A DNA stretch of 64,000 nucleotides from Schistocephalus solidus (Eukaryota; Platyhelminthes; Cestoda; Diphyllobothriidea; Diphyllobothriidae), in the NCBI GenBank assembly GCA_017591395.1, contig WEDG01007654.1, forward strand, positions 1 to 64,000, read 5' to 3'. The stretch's first letter is position 1. Every line of letters starts with the position of its first letter. Below, one piece after another: positions 1-11,849 of this stretch. A program made the position numbers and the translations under genes. The notes under the pieces were generated by a model. The model was not told the DNA's origin and made no database searches. It was given only the letters and a program-made list of their open reading frames with translations.

Positions 1-420
1 CCGGGAGAAATCACAGCAGGCAAAGTGGGTATCAGTTGCCGTCACACATGTTTTACCACAACAAAATGAACTTCAGTTTTGTGTTGTCACTATACTCAAC
101 TACGACTGAGTATTCTGTTCTTTCAAAATGTCGGGAAAATTAAATATATAATGGCGTGTGTCTACACAAGCACATACCTCCTATGTATAAACCGTTAATT
201 ACGACTGGCTAAATTTCGAAATTAGGAATTATTCCTACATTTAATTGATTGTTTAATGCCTTAGGTGATACGCCTATTCGGTGGAAGCAGATACTTTTAT
301 GCTTGCTACTCAAATGTTTACAGTAGGCTATGTTGAACAGTTTAGGATCTTCATCCACATGAATCTCCTGCTCTCCATTTCTGAATGTATACCTGCCGTA
401 CAACATGCGTCCAGTTGGAA
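1..420. repeat. Dispersed repeat R1, copy 1
   Basis: Bases 1-180 match 4,677-4,860 on the same strand with moderate divergence. Shared blocks include the stretch around 'tcacagcag' and the block ending 'aaaattaaatat'. Bases 181-420 match the reverse complement of about 29,410-29,630. No reading frame is shared between copies, so this is treated as a non-coding dispersed repeat or a piece of an old segmental duplication. Confidence 0.6.
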
Positions 421-3049
421 AAGGAACAAGCTCTTATGACATAACAACTGAACTCTTTAGTATGAAAACCACGCAATGACGAAGCATCTCACGACACAAC
501 AGATTGAGAACTGAAAACTCTGTAATAATCACAAGGATTTATTCTTTCTCAATTTTGCTCGGAAAATCTTCCCTTGCCTCCTCTTAAACCAGCTCAATTG
601 CCATTCAGAACAATGCCTTCTCTAAAATAGTCACTATGAACACATCTATGCACTATAAATATGAGCCCTGACGTCAATCTGCAGCTAAAACATTCCGAAC
701 GGAGTTATCTAACCACCTCAGTGGCCACTTTGTGTCTATCCTCCGAAGATTGCGCTACAGAAAGAAATATGCATGACCAAGGTTTGATTTTTTTGGTTAC
801 CATATCCCTGATTCAAGATAAATCTGCCCCTGTGAAACATTTCCAAGAAACGGTCATCGTCCGAAAGCTGCACGCCATTTAAGTAGACAGCCGGACACTA
901 TCAGGAACAATTGACACAGACTGGCGTCCTACAGACTGACAGAGAAGAAAATAGTGACTTAGTTAACAAAACTGCTTTAAGCCCTTCTCGTTATTATTCC
1001 ATTCCAGTCATGCTTCATCCAGTAGTTCAAAGAAATAAGTTAAGAATTATCGCTGGCCAATCAACATAGGTTTATTTATCATATTTTTAAAATTGATAAG
1101 GCCCTTATAGGTGGAAAACATGCTGACCCTCCAGGATCTACGTCAAATGAAAACAATTCGGTCAGCGCAACAAACATATCGAAATTCCTTAAACATTCTG
1201 CACACTCATTACATTTAAAGTTTTTCAAAACCTTATGTTCCATTTTAAACTTGTGGTTCAGGTAGAAATTATGATAACTTCCAGCGAAACAAATTTTAGG
1301 TAAGTTTTTGAGATATTTTATACTTCCAATCCTTCAACATTCATGTCCATTTTTGGTTAAATGAACAAGTTTGGTCGTTCTAACATAGAAAGTGACTGAA
1401 AAAATTTAACAAGAAAATGCTGAAATCTGGCACGTACAAATCATTCCTACTCGAATAAACGCCAGCTAACTTACCTAAGTTTAGTTTTCTTTTTAACTAC
1501 ATAATCGATAAACTCATTCCTGGATTTCAGCCACGACCGCTGTTAGTCGTCAGAAAAAGCTACGCAATCCATCAATTGTTATGTCTTCTCACGCAACCTC
1601 AATTCAAAACGGTATCGTTTCTTTGCTTCCACGTAAATGTTGTCTTCAAATATCCAGGCACTCGCTATAAAGTTTTAGATAGGCCTGTCTATGTATAAGG
1701 GATGACAGAGCATTTTTATTTAGACGCACGATTTACCTTTTATGGTCATCGTCTTATCCGAACAGCTTTCTCCATGCTTATAGGAAAGGACCATCGGAAT
1801 TTAGGAAATTGTTGCCAAATTACTTTTCCATACATTTTTAACCCACGAACCACAATGTCTCCATACGCCATTTTAAAGTCACTTAATTGAAGTCCTTAAG
1901 ATGCTCGGTACAAAACCTCGTTTCGACTGCTCTCAACCATCATCGCTTTTCAATTTTGGTTACTGGGATATTAAATCATCAGGTAAGGGAGAGCATTCTA
2001 CCTCAGGCATCGAGGATAAAGCACAGTGGTTCATATATTGCTGCCTCTCATGTGGAGAATATATCCTAGGCACGAGCTGTCCGATGCCATTTGCACACTA
2101 ATTGTTCCCGAATGAGTTCAAGGAGATTGCATAAATATACCATGACATCTTTCCAAGCACCTGGACACTTTGTTTATAGTTCTGAGCATTCAAACTCCCA
2201 CGGTATATCATCGTCAGACAACAGCAGTGAATGAAGGGTTAAACTTATGGGAGGTTCAACACAGTCAATGATCACTGACGCAAGTAAAAGTTATGAGTAT
2301 TTGCTAATGTGGGCGTATTTAAAAGATTTCGTTTGGACCAAAGATTGAAGTAAAATAGGGATCCGAGATCTAACCGTATTTGAAGTTGGGTAACAGCTAC
2401 CTGAATACCTTTACCATGTGCCAGTTAAAAACGCCAACAAGATTAATAAGAATGCGGTAAGTGTAAGCAAAACACTTACATTACAGCGTATGCTGAAAAA
2501 CTATAAATTCCTTTATATTCTCTGAAATCTCAATTATTCCGCATATCAGGCATATTAAACGACTGTATTTGCAGGAAAATCTCGTAAAAACATAATTCTG
2601 ATTGATGTGTCACTAAGTTCAGATACCTTTTTTTCAGAAAGGACAGTTGATCTCATAAATGAATGAACAGTTCGTCTCTTAGCATGACGATTTGAAGTAT
2701 TCGCTCAATGGCATCCTCAAGAACAACAATTACGACCATGTGCGTGCAAAGGTGATGTTTACTAAAAACAGAAACGACGACCAAGCTTATTTCTGAAGGG
2801 GGACAGCAAAATCAAAATGAGGCGTGGTTATTAGCTGGGAATATATTGGGATGGATTTTACAAAAAGTCTCCAAAGTTAAATGTGATTTTAAACAACTGC
2901 GTGTTCCTTTTTAAGTTGAATTTAAAATGTAAGCACCTGGTAGTCCAGGATGTGAAACATGCATTTGCATGTATAAAACAGAAGATCGCAACAGGAATGA
3001 CAGCAAACATCAGGTGGCATTTAATTTGGAAGGCAAAAATTAGACATGA
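421..3049. other. Unassigned AT-rich sequence
   Basis: Open frames here are short (up to 73 codons), begin at chance ATGs and show no motif. I see no repeat, RNA gene or splice-consistent exon. Treated as intergenic or ancient repeat sequence. Confidence 0.4.
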
Positions 3050-4400
3050 GGGCTAATGCTTTGCATGTGTAACTGAATCCTTACTTAACCGTACGCTGTG
3101 GAAGGTAACGTTTCAGTTGCCGACTTACTTGGCAGTCGTAGCGCGGGTGCTGATATTACGAATCACCTATGGAGACACAGGTCGACTGCAGTGGTTGACT
3201 TAATGGTGTGACCAAGACTTCAGTGGCCGTACACACTGCCCAGATTTTTGATAACTCTGGGTTAAAGCTCGAGTTTAAGTTAGCTCAGAATAATGTTGGA
3301 TGCTGCCACATCAAAGCAGTCAGAAAGACATTTTTGTTTTCCGTGACCTGGAAAAGTATAATAAAACTTTCGGAAACATGAGTTTTATGTACAGAAGCAA
3401 GATATAATTTTTCTCCCTTACGTGGATCATGCTTTTTCCTTGTCAGCCCCTTAAGTTTGTCCGTACTTTTGGCTCTCTGAATTACCCAGGATGAATTTCA
3501 TAGTAGCTATGGGCAATATAAGGTGTCTGCTGTCGCGACATATGTCCCAGGGTTCTCTTATGACCGCAAAGATCTCACGTATATGTGCAAATCATAAAGG
3601 CCACAGAAACTTAGGTTCTATTTGTGGGCATTTTTACTCACGTCTTCTTCGAGCAATTATGTAATTTAGAGGAAAATTTCACGAAGTATCTGGGTGATGA
3701 TCTGGCCACCATGTGAACACAAGATCCATCCTAAAACCCTGTAGTGCCAACATTTTCGAAAAACCATGGATTGTTGCCTGTTCCTTTTCATGCTAATGAT
3801 GAACATGTGACAAAATAATTTTCAAAGTTATAATTAGAAACTGATATGTCACCTGAGAGTAGAATATATGTTTTTACGTCTTAATGAAAATTTTGGTCAC
3901 AAAGGTGGTCATAATAGCCCATTACATTTTATGATGGGGCCGAAACCATGACCAGGACGGTTACGTCACCTTATTCAACATATGATGCTCTGTGTACATC
4001 TGTCTTTAAATGTAGACTATCAAATAAGCGGTACGTTTACAAAGATAATCACGACGATCAGACTGTAAGGGTTAACGGACAGTTCATCACGGATGATTAT
4101 ATTCAAAAGAACAAGTTATACCCGCCAATCATCCCTATTAGGTCAACATTTTAAGAGATGATGAGATGTCGGCTGCCCAAAGTCAAGCTATTTACCCAAA
4201 TATTCTGCAGCCCGTTTGAGTGACAGGCCGTTTTCCTGCCACAAGCACAGTTCAAAAGCTACGACAGCGACAGAGAGCGCATCAGCAATATTTTCTATTA
4301 AGTTCAATCGGGCATGTCACTGTTGTGTGGAATTCGAGGTAATATATTAACCTAGAAATTTACTCTCTTGGTTCTCTCTACAAAATTACAACATGCATCA
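3050..4400 (-). repeat. Dispersed repeat R1b, inverted relative to 29.76-30.82 kb
   Basis: Read on the minus strand, 4,350 down to 3,080 aligns in order with 29,760 up to 30,800 on the plus strand. Anchors are 'ctactctcaggtgaca' (minus strand near 3,860, plus strand near 30,195), 'cacatggtggccagatcat' near 3,705, and the block near 3,080 that matches 30,790. The two segments differ by several hundred bases of indels. A good-looking donor (AAGAC|GTGAGT, minus strand near 3,640) is destroyed in the other copy. No continuous frame supports a protein. Confidence 0.55.
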
Positions 4401-4639
4401 ATAGTAGGTCAGTAAAAAGGCCTTTTTTGAAAATTCCAGTAAAATTGATATGTTGACAACACCAGAGATACCATAAATGCCTTCTAGCCACAATCTGTCG
4501 AAAACCACGACTTTCTTCTATTTCTTCCTTCAGTTATACAGACGGCGTCAATAATTTCAATTTATATTTTGTTTAAAATGAAATTCACAGGTGATTTTCA
4601 TCTCCAAATAATCACAGTTATCTTGACTGACATAGTTGA

Positions 4640-4870
4640 AGTGAATAATGGGTAAAAATGCTGCTTTGAACAACACTGGGAGGAATCACAGCAGTCAAAG
4701 TGGGTATCACATACCTTCCCGCCTTTTTGATCACAATAAAAGGAACTGCAGTTTTGTGATGCCACTGTACTCAACTACACAGAGTTTTCCGTACTTTCAA
4801 AATGTCAGGAAAATTAAATATCTACTGGCGTATGCCTTTAAAAGCCCAGACCTAATGTAACGCAACCATT
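4640..4870 (+). repeat. Dispersed repeat R1, copy 2
   Basis: Same-strand copy of bases 1-180, offset about 4,676 bp. It also matches the reverse complement of about 29,640-29,720. Together with R1b it forms one collinear block that appears inverted near 29.6-30.8 kb. Confidence 0.6.
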
Positions 4871-7800
4871 CAGTTAGACTAACTGACATTTAAAATAACG
4901 TATCAACCCAACATTTTCTGGTTGACCACTTCTTACGTATAGGACTAAATTACTCGTTGACTGGCTTAGGTAGTTCAAAATTTCGAATGAAGTTTAATAT
5001 TATTTTTACGAAATAAAGTAGAAAAAAGTGTACGCACAGATGATGGTGAGGAACTTTGACAACGAAAGTGAAGGTCCTGTTATCTTTTGAAATGTCTCCT
5101 GTACCAATAATGTGTGCTAACCGTTAGTACTCCAGCGATGCAAATATAATTCAACCCATATTCTTCCAGGATAGTAAACATCAAATTCATCTGCCATGCA
5201 TTGACCTCTTAATTGTCCCATTCTTTTTTGTAAGCATCCAACTCAGGACAGACCTAATGTCAATGATCTTATTTAGTTGTAATCCTCACTTTTTGTCTTC
5301 ACATTTCCTAACAAGAGAAACCTGACGCAGATAAAAAATCTGACATAGATATTAGCAGATGGGATGACGCCTATTCCTATGGGCTCCGTCTGCCCATCCA
5401 CCGCAATGTTCGTTACAACCCATGTACACGCACATTTGAATTGTACTTTCAATTTGCCTTCGTTTATTTCTTACCCAGCTTTTATCTGAGAAGTAGGAGC
5501 ATTTTCTGATACGTCCATGCAATTCAATCCGGTGTAGGTACAATGCAATTTACAATTATGCCACAGCTTATAAACTAACAGCAAACAGTTCACAAAAACG
5601 CCCCATCCACTTAAGATAGACCACTGAAAAAAACAACTTAAGTGCTGAATTACCTTTGATAGTTTGACACAACTGTTCAATGATTCTTCACGAAATGACT
5701 AATAGGAAACTGCCACCTTATATCCTATCAAAGCATCAATGCGTAAACTCGATTTACTGCGAAAAAACACATCGATGCTGGCTACAGAAGTTTCCTTTGG
5801 AAATATCTAAGTACAGTCTTCGATGATGTTTGCAAATATGTGCAGCATGCAAAGGACATCGCAGCTAGTCATCTGGTCATCGATGCTCAACTCGAAGCTG
5901 CAGTAACTTACGACGTCATTATAACAAAAAATGACCAGCTGTGATTTCGTAGCAGGCATCGTATACGAGTGGTTTGAATTGACTTTTTGAGGCTGAAAAT
6001 CAAATTGAAGAAGATAGATTGACCAATAGAAAAACAAGCCATTCTAAGTAATATTGTTTCTATTAATAAAAAGAAGCATCTTAACGATAGGAACTACATG
6101 AAATTAGGCGAAATTGTTGGCCTCGGCTAAATATACATGTTAATATCTCACAAATATTGATAAGTTGTTTAATTCCCGAAATACGGGCGTAATTGTGGTA
6201 TATATATAAGGTGACACAATTGAACATCTATTTGCGTACATCGTAGGTTTTAACGAGGTTTTTAACGAGGACTCTCAGGTTGGTCAGATTCCAGTTTATT
6301 TAACCGCAGAACTTGACAACAGCATCAATGTTTGCGATATGCTATTTCAGTATAAGTAAGCAGGGAGAATAAGTTTGATCTCCTGAATAACCTACAGTTC
6401 ATCAGGTCAACGAGGGACTCGTTTTCTCGATAGGTTTGATAAGTATAAAAGGGAAAGTTTAGACGCTGTACCAGCTGTACTAAGTTTGAACAATCAATTA
6501 CAAATTTCGGGAATGAAACATCCCGCAAGACCTTGAACCTTCTTCAGGACTGTGATCTAAAAGGTTGACATTGAGTAGTGCGTCCACTTCTTACAAAAAT
6601 AAAATTGCCTTTCCTGTTCCCAAATTCATTGTGTTAGTCCGGCAGATCAATTTTTGTACACGTCCTCAGTAAATAATCAAATTCATTGCTGAGGGTATTG
6701 TGTGCTCGCATTCCATTGCAGTATGTCATTATCAGGCTTTAAGTATATCCAGTTTCTGAAAATTGTTTGACTATTTAGGTGAGTCAAAAGTTTTCTGAAG
6801 CGATTGCAATGATTCTATCTATATCTGGACAAAGCCCAAAATAAAGTAAAATAAAGTCTTCACATACAAAGTGTGTAAAACTTACTAATTACTGGTTTTT
6901 AGAACAACGTTAAGTTTCAAAAAACAGGGTACGTGCCATTTAAACAAATGAGCTCTCCAAAGAGAAAATATGCGACACCTACTTTAAAAGCGGAAAATAA
7001 AAAAACATTATGACAATGATTAGAGAAACTGTAGACTGTCTCGAGCATGCATCGAATAAAGCCGTAACAGCAAGTGACAGCGAGTGCTAACACTGACATC
7101 GGGTCAGTTTTCAGTAAACGCTAGGCAACGCTACGCCTAGATTCTCCAGTATTGGTGTGCGATTTAATAGTGTCCCTAACCTCGGCTATCGCCTCGCCTT
7201 AATTTAAACACAAAACAAGCTTAAATTTGTCTGATGAAGGAGAAATAGTGATTTCGTGCATTTGTAAATAGGGGCTTATTAACGAGGCTTTGGTAATAAA
7301 ATTTAGATCAATAACAATTTATTAATTTTTAATGTAAGCGAAACTCATAGCCTAACGTTTGCATGAATTTTTGCTTTTAATATTTACGTTCTTTTTGCGA
7401 ATGATGAAAGATTTCTCTGTTAAACATGTATATGCATCTTCTTGATATTTTTCCTAAATGGGCATTTGTTTTTCGTGTGCCTTGCGGAGTAGGTTAATTA
7501 AAATCTGCCGACCAGGTGATATGTTTTTAAAACTATCATATATCAAAAAAGTGCTTGCAATAAATACAAAGCAGAGTAGCATTAAATTATTATGCAGTAA
7601 ATCCTGTGCAGCAGGAAGGAATAGTGGCTTCTGTAGTCGCCAGTGAAAACCATACACAGTACGTGCCCGAACTTATGAAATACGATGGTTTCACAAGAAA
7701 AGGACCGTTACACGAAATCAAACCAGACTGCTTGCTTAAAAGTCTTACAGAAAAAAAGGCTGCTTTTTTAGAAAAGCTGCAAATTCAGAAAAGGTGAAAT

Positions 7801-8059
7801 AATCGATGTAGCTTATTCATTTGTAGTTTTAAATGTATAGAATGTTTGTCCAAGTAAAATATCCTAGAAAAAAGGAGCAAAAGTTACAGTTCTATAGAAA
7901 CTGGTCGTTTATTGTATATGGAAATTATGTAGTAGTAAATATTAAGGTCATCGTAAAGTATGCGCGTTATCAAACAACCTGAATTTCGAGTAAACAGGCC
8001 AACGCGGATTCTGTATTTGTGGTGGTTTTTCGTCCACTTTTAATTTTTTTACGATGCAT
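4871..8059. other. Unassigned AT-rich sequence
   Basis: Nothing recognisable. A plus-strand frame at 5,817-5,952 (43 codons to a stop, preceded by AG) has a protein-like composition but no homology I can name and a weak acceptor. It is noted only as a possible exon. Other open frames are under 80 codons without motifs. Confidence 0.35.
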
Positions 8060-8430
8060 TTGACTTAGGCTAATAGGTTTTGCTTGATTTTACAGGCAGA
8101 CACGCCACAGGAATAAGATATTTTAGATGGCAACATGCTGATAGGCCGCTTAAAAGTGTCAACGGATGGGGACATGATTATGTCGGCCGTCAGAGCATTC
8201 CAGGCCTTAACTACTCTGTTGGAGAAGAAAAAACGAATTGCGTCTAGTCTTGCACCTTCCACACGTAGTTTAATGGGACGTCCTCTCAAAGAAGTGGTAG
8301 TTGCCAGCTAAAGGAAGTCGCCAGATGCGAGGCCACAATACTGACCCCGTAAAGCGCGACCGGCTTGTATAAGGTTACCGTGTAGCCTCCGATGCAAAGT
8401 TTTATTGTAATCAAAAGCAAGGATTTCATA
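8060..8430 (-). pseudogene. Non-LTR retrotransposon C-terminal tail fragment (family E)
   Basis: On the minus strand the translation shows the standard post-RT tail of Jockey/CR1-type elements: an RRLHGNLIQ-like start near 8,395, GDFL then LATTTSLRGRPIKLR, then FFFSNRVVKAWNAL and SPSVDTFKR. This tail follows the polymerase in such elements; its role is not well defined. The fragment is 5'-truncated, has a stop between GDFL and LATTT, and changes frame near 8,330. The same module, about equally decayed, occurs at 63,490-64,000, and related ones lie at 39,043-39,312 and 41,080-41,512. A dead element remnant; the family is clear, the exact clade is not. Confidence 0.75.
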
Positions 8431-8599
8431 TGCAAATTCCTTTCTTTATGTTCTTTATCAATAATTATATATAACACGTTTTCTAGCCAAGATCCTGCGA
8501 GGATTTTAAAATATCTCCAGATTCAGCTTCAAAATATTTTATTTTGAAAGCCTATTAGGTTTTGTTACTTGACAAGGTCTCTCGGAATTTGTGTTGACA

Positions 8600-10665
8600 T
8601 TTCATTAACTAGCAAGCCCAGCCAATACTCCTTACCTCAAAAGGCAAAATTGGGATATTGGAGATTTCTCCATTACAACGTACATTTTTCAGAAAATAAT
8701 ATAATGAACTTATTTGAACGGAGTTTTATGGTGCACAATCTTTATATTTTCTCTAATGAGAACAATGAGCCAATGTCGAGCCAATGGATGAAAACACTTT
8801 TTGAGCTTGCAGAAAATGAGGGCATCCGGAAAAGTAAGTCCCTTAACTGATCTGTGATCATACAAACCACCAGCACGACAATTATATCTGCTTTTAATAA
8901 AACATACAGGAAATTGTTACTGTGTTTTCGAATGCCGCAAGCGCAAATGTCTCCGGATTCGGCAAAGTAGGCTTGCAGAAAATGTCAGCATTTCTCTTCT
9001 GCTACAAATCCAACTGGCGGCGGGCAATCTGATGAAGGTTGAGGAACGTATTAAAACGTATTTCTATGGTGCATAATAAGCGAAATGAGATAAATGTTTA
9101 TTTAAATTTATATAAACAATGAGCAAAGTGCGATCCAATGGATAAAAAATAATTTACCGCTTGCAGCAAATGAGGGCATTAGGACAAGAAAGTCCCTTAA
9201 AAAATCTGTGAGCATACAAACCATAACCGGTGATAACTTTATCTGCAATTATTAGTAGATACAGGAAATGGTAGCTGGGTTGTAGAATGCTGCAAGTGCA
9301 AAGTACTCCAATTTTTGCAAAATAGGTTTCCATAAAATGTGAGCACCTCTGCCCTGCTTCGATTCCATCTGGCGGCTAGCAATCTGATTAAGATTGTGGA
9401 AACGTAGATCCGTCAACCGAAGACTACCGGGCTGTGAGTTGTCACAGAAATAGATTACTATCGTTCTTGCAGGCACGTGGGTCAGTGCAATGTCCACGGT
9501 TGCAATCGAAGAAACTTGAAACCTACGAGATTTTAACGTCTGAATTCCCCTTTTTCAGAATAAGAAAACAAACTTCGTTAAATCGGCAATGAAAAGACGA
9601 TTAAATATGCCTTTTAACTGGCCAAAAAAATAAAAATAAGAACTATCAGCATTTGAAGAAATATCAAAACAATTAATTTTTTGTTTGAAATTTTAAAAAG
9701 CTGTCTTCTACCTCTATTCTGTACTGGATAAAATTGCGGAAACTCAACCGGACATTGCAGTTCAAAATAAATTTGCTTCACGAAAACATGCGTGCTATTG
9801 TGCAATTTAGGAAAACTGGCGCCTCCAGAAATCCCATCCGAAAGTAAATCCAATGAGTAAGGTTTATGTCTTTCATAGTATGAATTGGAAACACTTTTGT
9901 CAAGCCTTTTCCACAAAATTGACTCGTTACAATGGATTTCCACGTTTTTGGGCATTGTACATCATCTGTAAACCAAAAAATAATAAGGGCATTGCTTACG
10001 TCATTTTTTTTACAGGTAAAGTCTTCGTACATAATAGCGTGATATTAACACTGACCCAGATTAATATCATGCGTGGTAAAAACAAATAACAAAAGGGGTT
10101 TAATTCATTGGCGATAAAACAACTGTAATTTGTGGCTCCTGTTGCAAATGTTTGCTGTGAAATCGTCCCGTAAAACGAATAATTTGACAATTTCATAGTT
10201 ATTTGGCATATAACCTCATACATTTCCAACAAAATAGCTAAATATATTTGACCATTGCGGCTTAAGTCTGCTGTGTTTTAACACTTGCAATCATAAAAAT
10301 ACGCTAATATTGAATTACTTCAAACATATAAGGTATCAAATGACAAACGAAATAACACAGATGATCTAAATCTTACTATATAAATTAGGTACACAGTACG
10401 CATGGAATTCTGCGATCACATTTCATCCTATACTCGATTTAAACTCGTTTGATTTTGTTGCATATTCTCCGTGTCATTTTGAAATATCAGCTTGAAGGTG
10501 TAAACTGTTATATATCGGATGGCATATCCGATGGCATAATTTTAATTATATGCTACGCTGTTCAATATAAAAAAAGTATGCAATTTTCCCGCAAAGAGTT
10601 TGAACAAATTAAAAGCGGAATAATTTGCAAAAATGCTTCAGAATTCCAAAAAAGACGATAATATC
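8600..10665 (+). repeat. Left arm of a long imperfect inverted repeat
   Basis: This segment aligns in order with the reverse complement of 18,590-20,100. Shared anchors include 'tatggtgcac' (8,728 versus 20,000), the block around 'cgaagaaacttgaaacctacg' split by small changes (9,505 versus 19,565), the candidate exon at 9.6-9.95 kb versus 19.15-19.45 kb, 'aggagccacaaattacag' (minus strand near 10,130), 'cattgcggcttaagtctgc' (10,250 versus 18,855), and a conserved frame MQF-RKEFEQIK (10,577 plus versus 18,640 minus). Within the arm, 8,620-9,080 and 9,055-9,290 are themselves related, suggesting a local duplication. The arms flank the satellite at 11.2-17.4 kb. Confidence 0.7.
9614..9990 (-). 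pseudogene. Candidate decayed exon, inverted partner of 19,150-19,449
   Basis: The minus strand carries a plausible 3' splice site (ttttttggtttacag) just before an open stretch beginning DDVQCPKTWKSIV. A frame change then leads into HKPYSLDLLSDGISGG and KQIYFELQCPVEF. The partner on the plus strand at 19,150-19,449 reads through without a shift (VPCPKRG, then YKPKSLDFILNGMSGG, KQIYLNF). Preservation of the frame between two diverged copies suggests ancestral coding. I do not recognise the protein. The frameshift makes this copy a likely pseudogene. Confidence 0.35.
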
Positions 10666-11204
10666 TCAGCGTGTTTTTTATAATATTAATTGAGGGCCAA
10701 ATCTGGTGAATGCAAGAACTTACTAAGAAAATAATGGCAGGCAAACCCACAGTGCAGAAGCATTAACACAGAAATTATGTTCAAGCACATAATTCTATTC
10801 TTCTGTGACTGCGCTTTCAGTCAGACACATTACATATAACCTGTAGCCGCCATCCAATAACACGTATTTCGTCAGCACATTGGCTTTTGTTAATACAACG
10901 CTGCTTAAGAGTTGAACTCTGCCCAGTTAAAATGCAATTGTGCAATAATTGATGTATTCCTCAATGCTTCCACAAAATTAAATGACCTTCAGTGGCCGGT
11001 GTGGAGAGAGGCACTCATAGGCGTAACTGCACACCTACTTCGTATGCCACGGATTGGGATTGGCGTAAATGCACCATTGAGAAGGATACATTGCAGCACA
11101 ACTCCCAGTCCGCCAGACACACAATTCGTATTAGTCTATCTGAAGAACGAATTGTCTGTCTGTCTGTCCATCCGAATTATTCTTTCAGTTGGCAACCTTT
11201 GAAG
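10666..11204. other. Unassigned sequence before the satellite
   Basis: No motif, repeat or exon recognised. The right edge at 11,204/11,205 is the sharp left boundary of the 3.23-kb duplicated unit. Confidence 0.4.
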
Positions 11205-11849
11205 CCACGGCGTCGCAGGTTCTACTGACATACATAAAAGCCTCGTCTGCGCGGATCAAGTACACGAAAAGGCCACCTTAACACAAGTGCCAGAATTTCA
11301 CACGAAAGAGCGTAAGCGGCTCTTATCAAACCTTTGCCAGAGTGGCGGAGATTATTTTAAGAACAGGCCACTGCCACCTCACTATCAGAAAAACATCCGG
11401 CCACTCTACTTAAACCTACTTGTGACTGAGTGAAATCGCCAGTGATTCACTTTTTAAGCCACAATGAATAACCCACCACGATATTCCCAGTGTGGAGTCG
11501 TAATGCACTAGAAAAACCACATTGATAACGCGCCCAATTCAATACCTGTTTCTTACGTAAAATGGACCGCTTGCAAACCTGCGTTGTGTGATGTGGGGTG
11601 TGGTCAGGTGTGCAGCACGTTTTGGTGAGGATTGCAGTGGTACCGTCAAATCGCAGATTTTCAATGGACCGACAAGACCGATGCGTGCAGTTGAAATTGT
11701 GATGGCAGTGGAGACAGACTGTAACCGCGTCCACATCGATGGTCTTTGAGGTGGTGTTTCTGGGTGAGGTGGTAGACGAGTCGTTTTTATTTTCTCGAAT
11801 GATGGGGGCCATGGCCTCCGCGCAGGCAATGACATGGGCGGTTGTGATG
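11205..11849 (-). repeat. Higher-order unit spacer, copy 1, with a degenerate C2H2-finger-like tail
   Basis: On the minus strand a 148-codon frame (11,893-11,447) includes VTVCLHCHHNF, with CxxC spacing, followed by a shifted remnant of an H-rich end. The second copy at 14.4-15.1 kb reads CLHCHHNFTARIGLVGPLKI, where the usual finger histidines appear replaced by P and G. My impression is that this resembles the zinc-finger-rich tail of a flatworm retroelement, but the finger is broken in both copies. The two spacer copies differ by scattered substitutions and short indels. Confidence 0.5.
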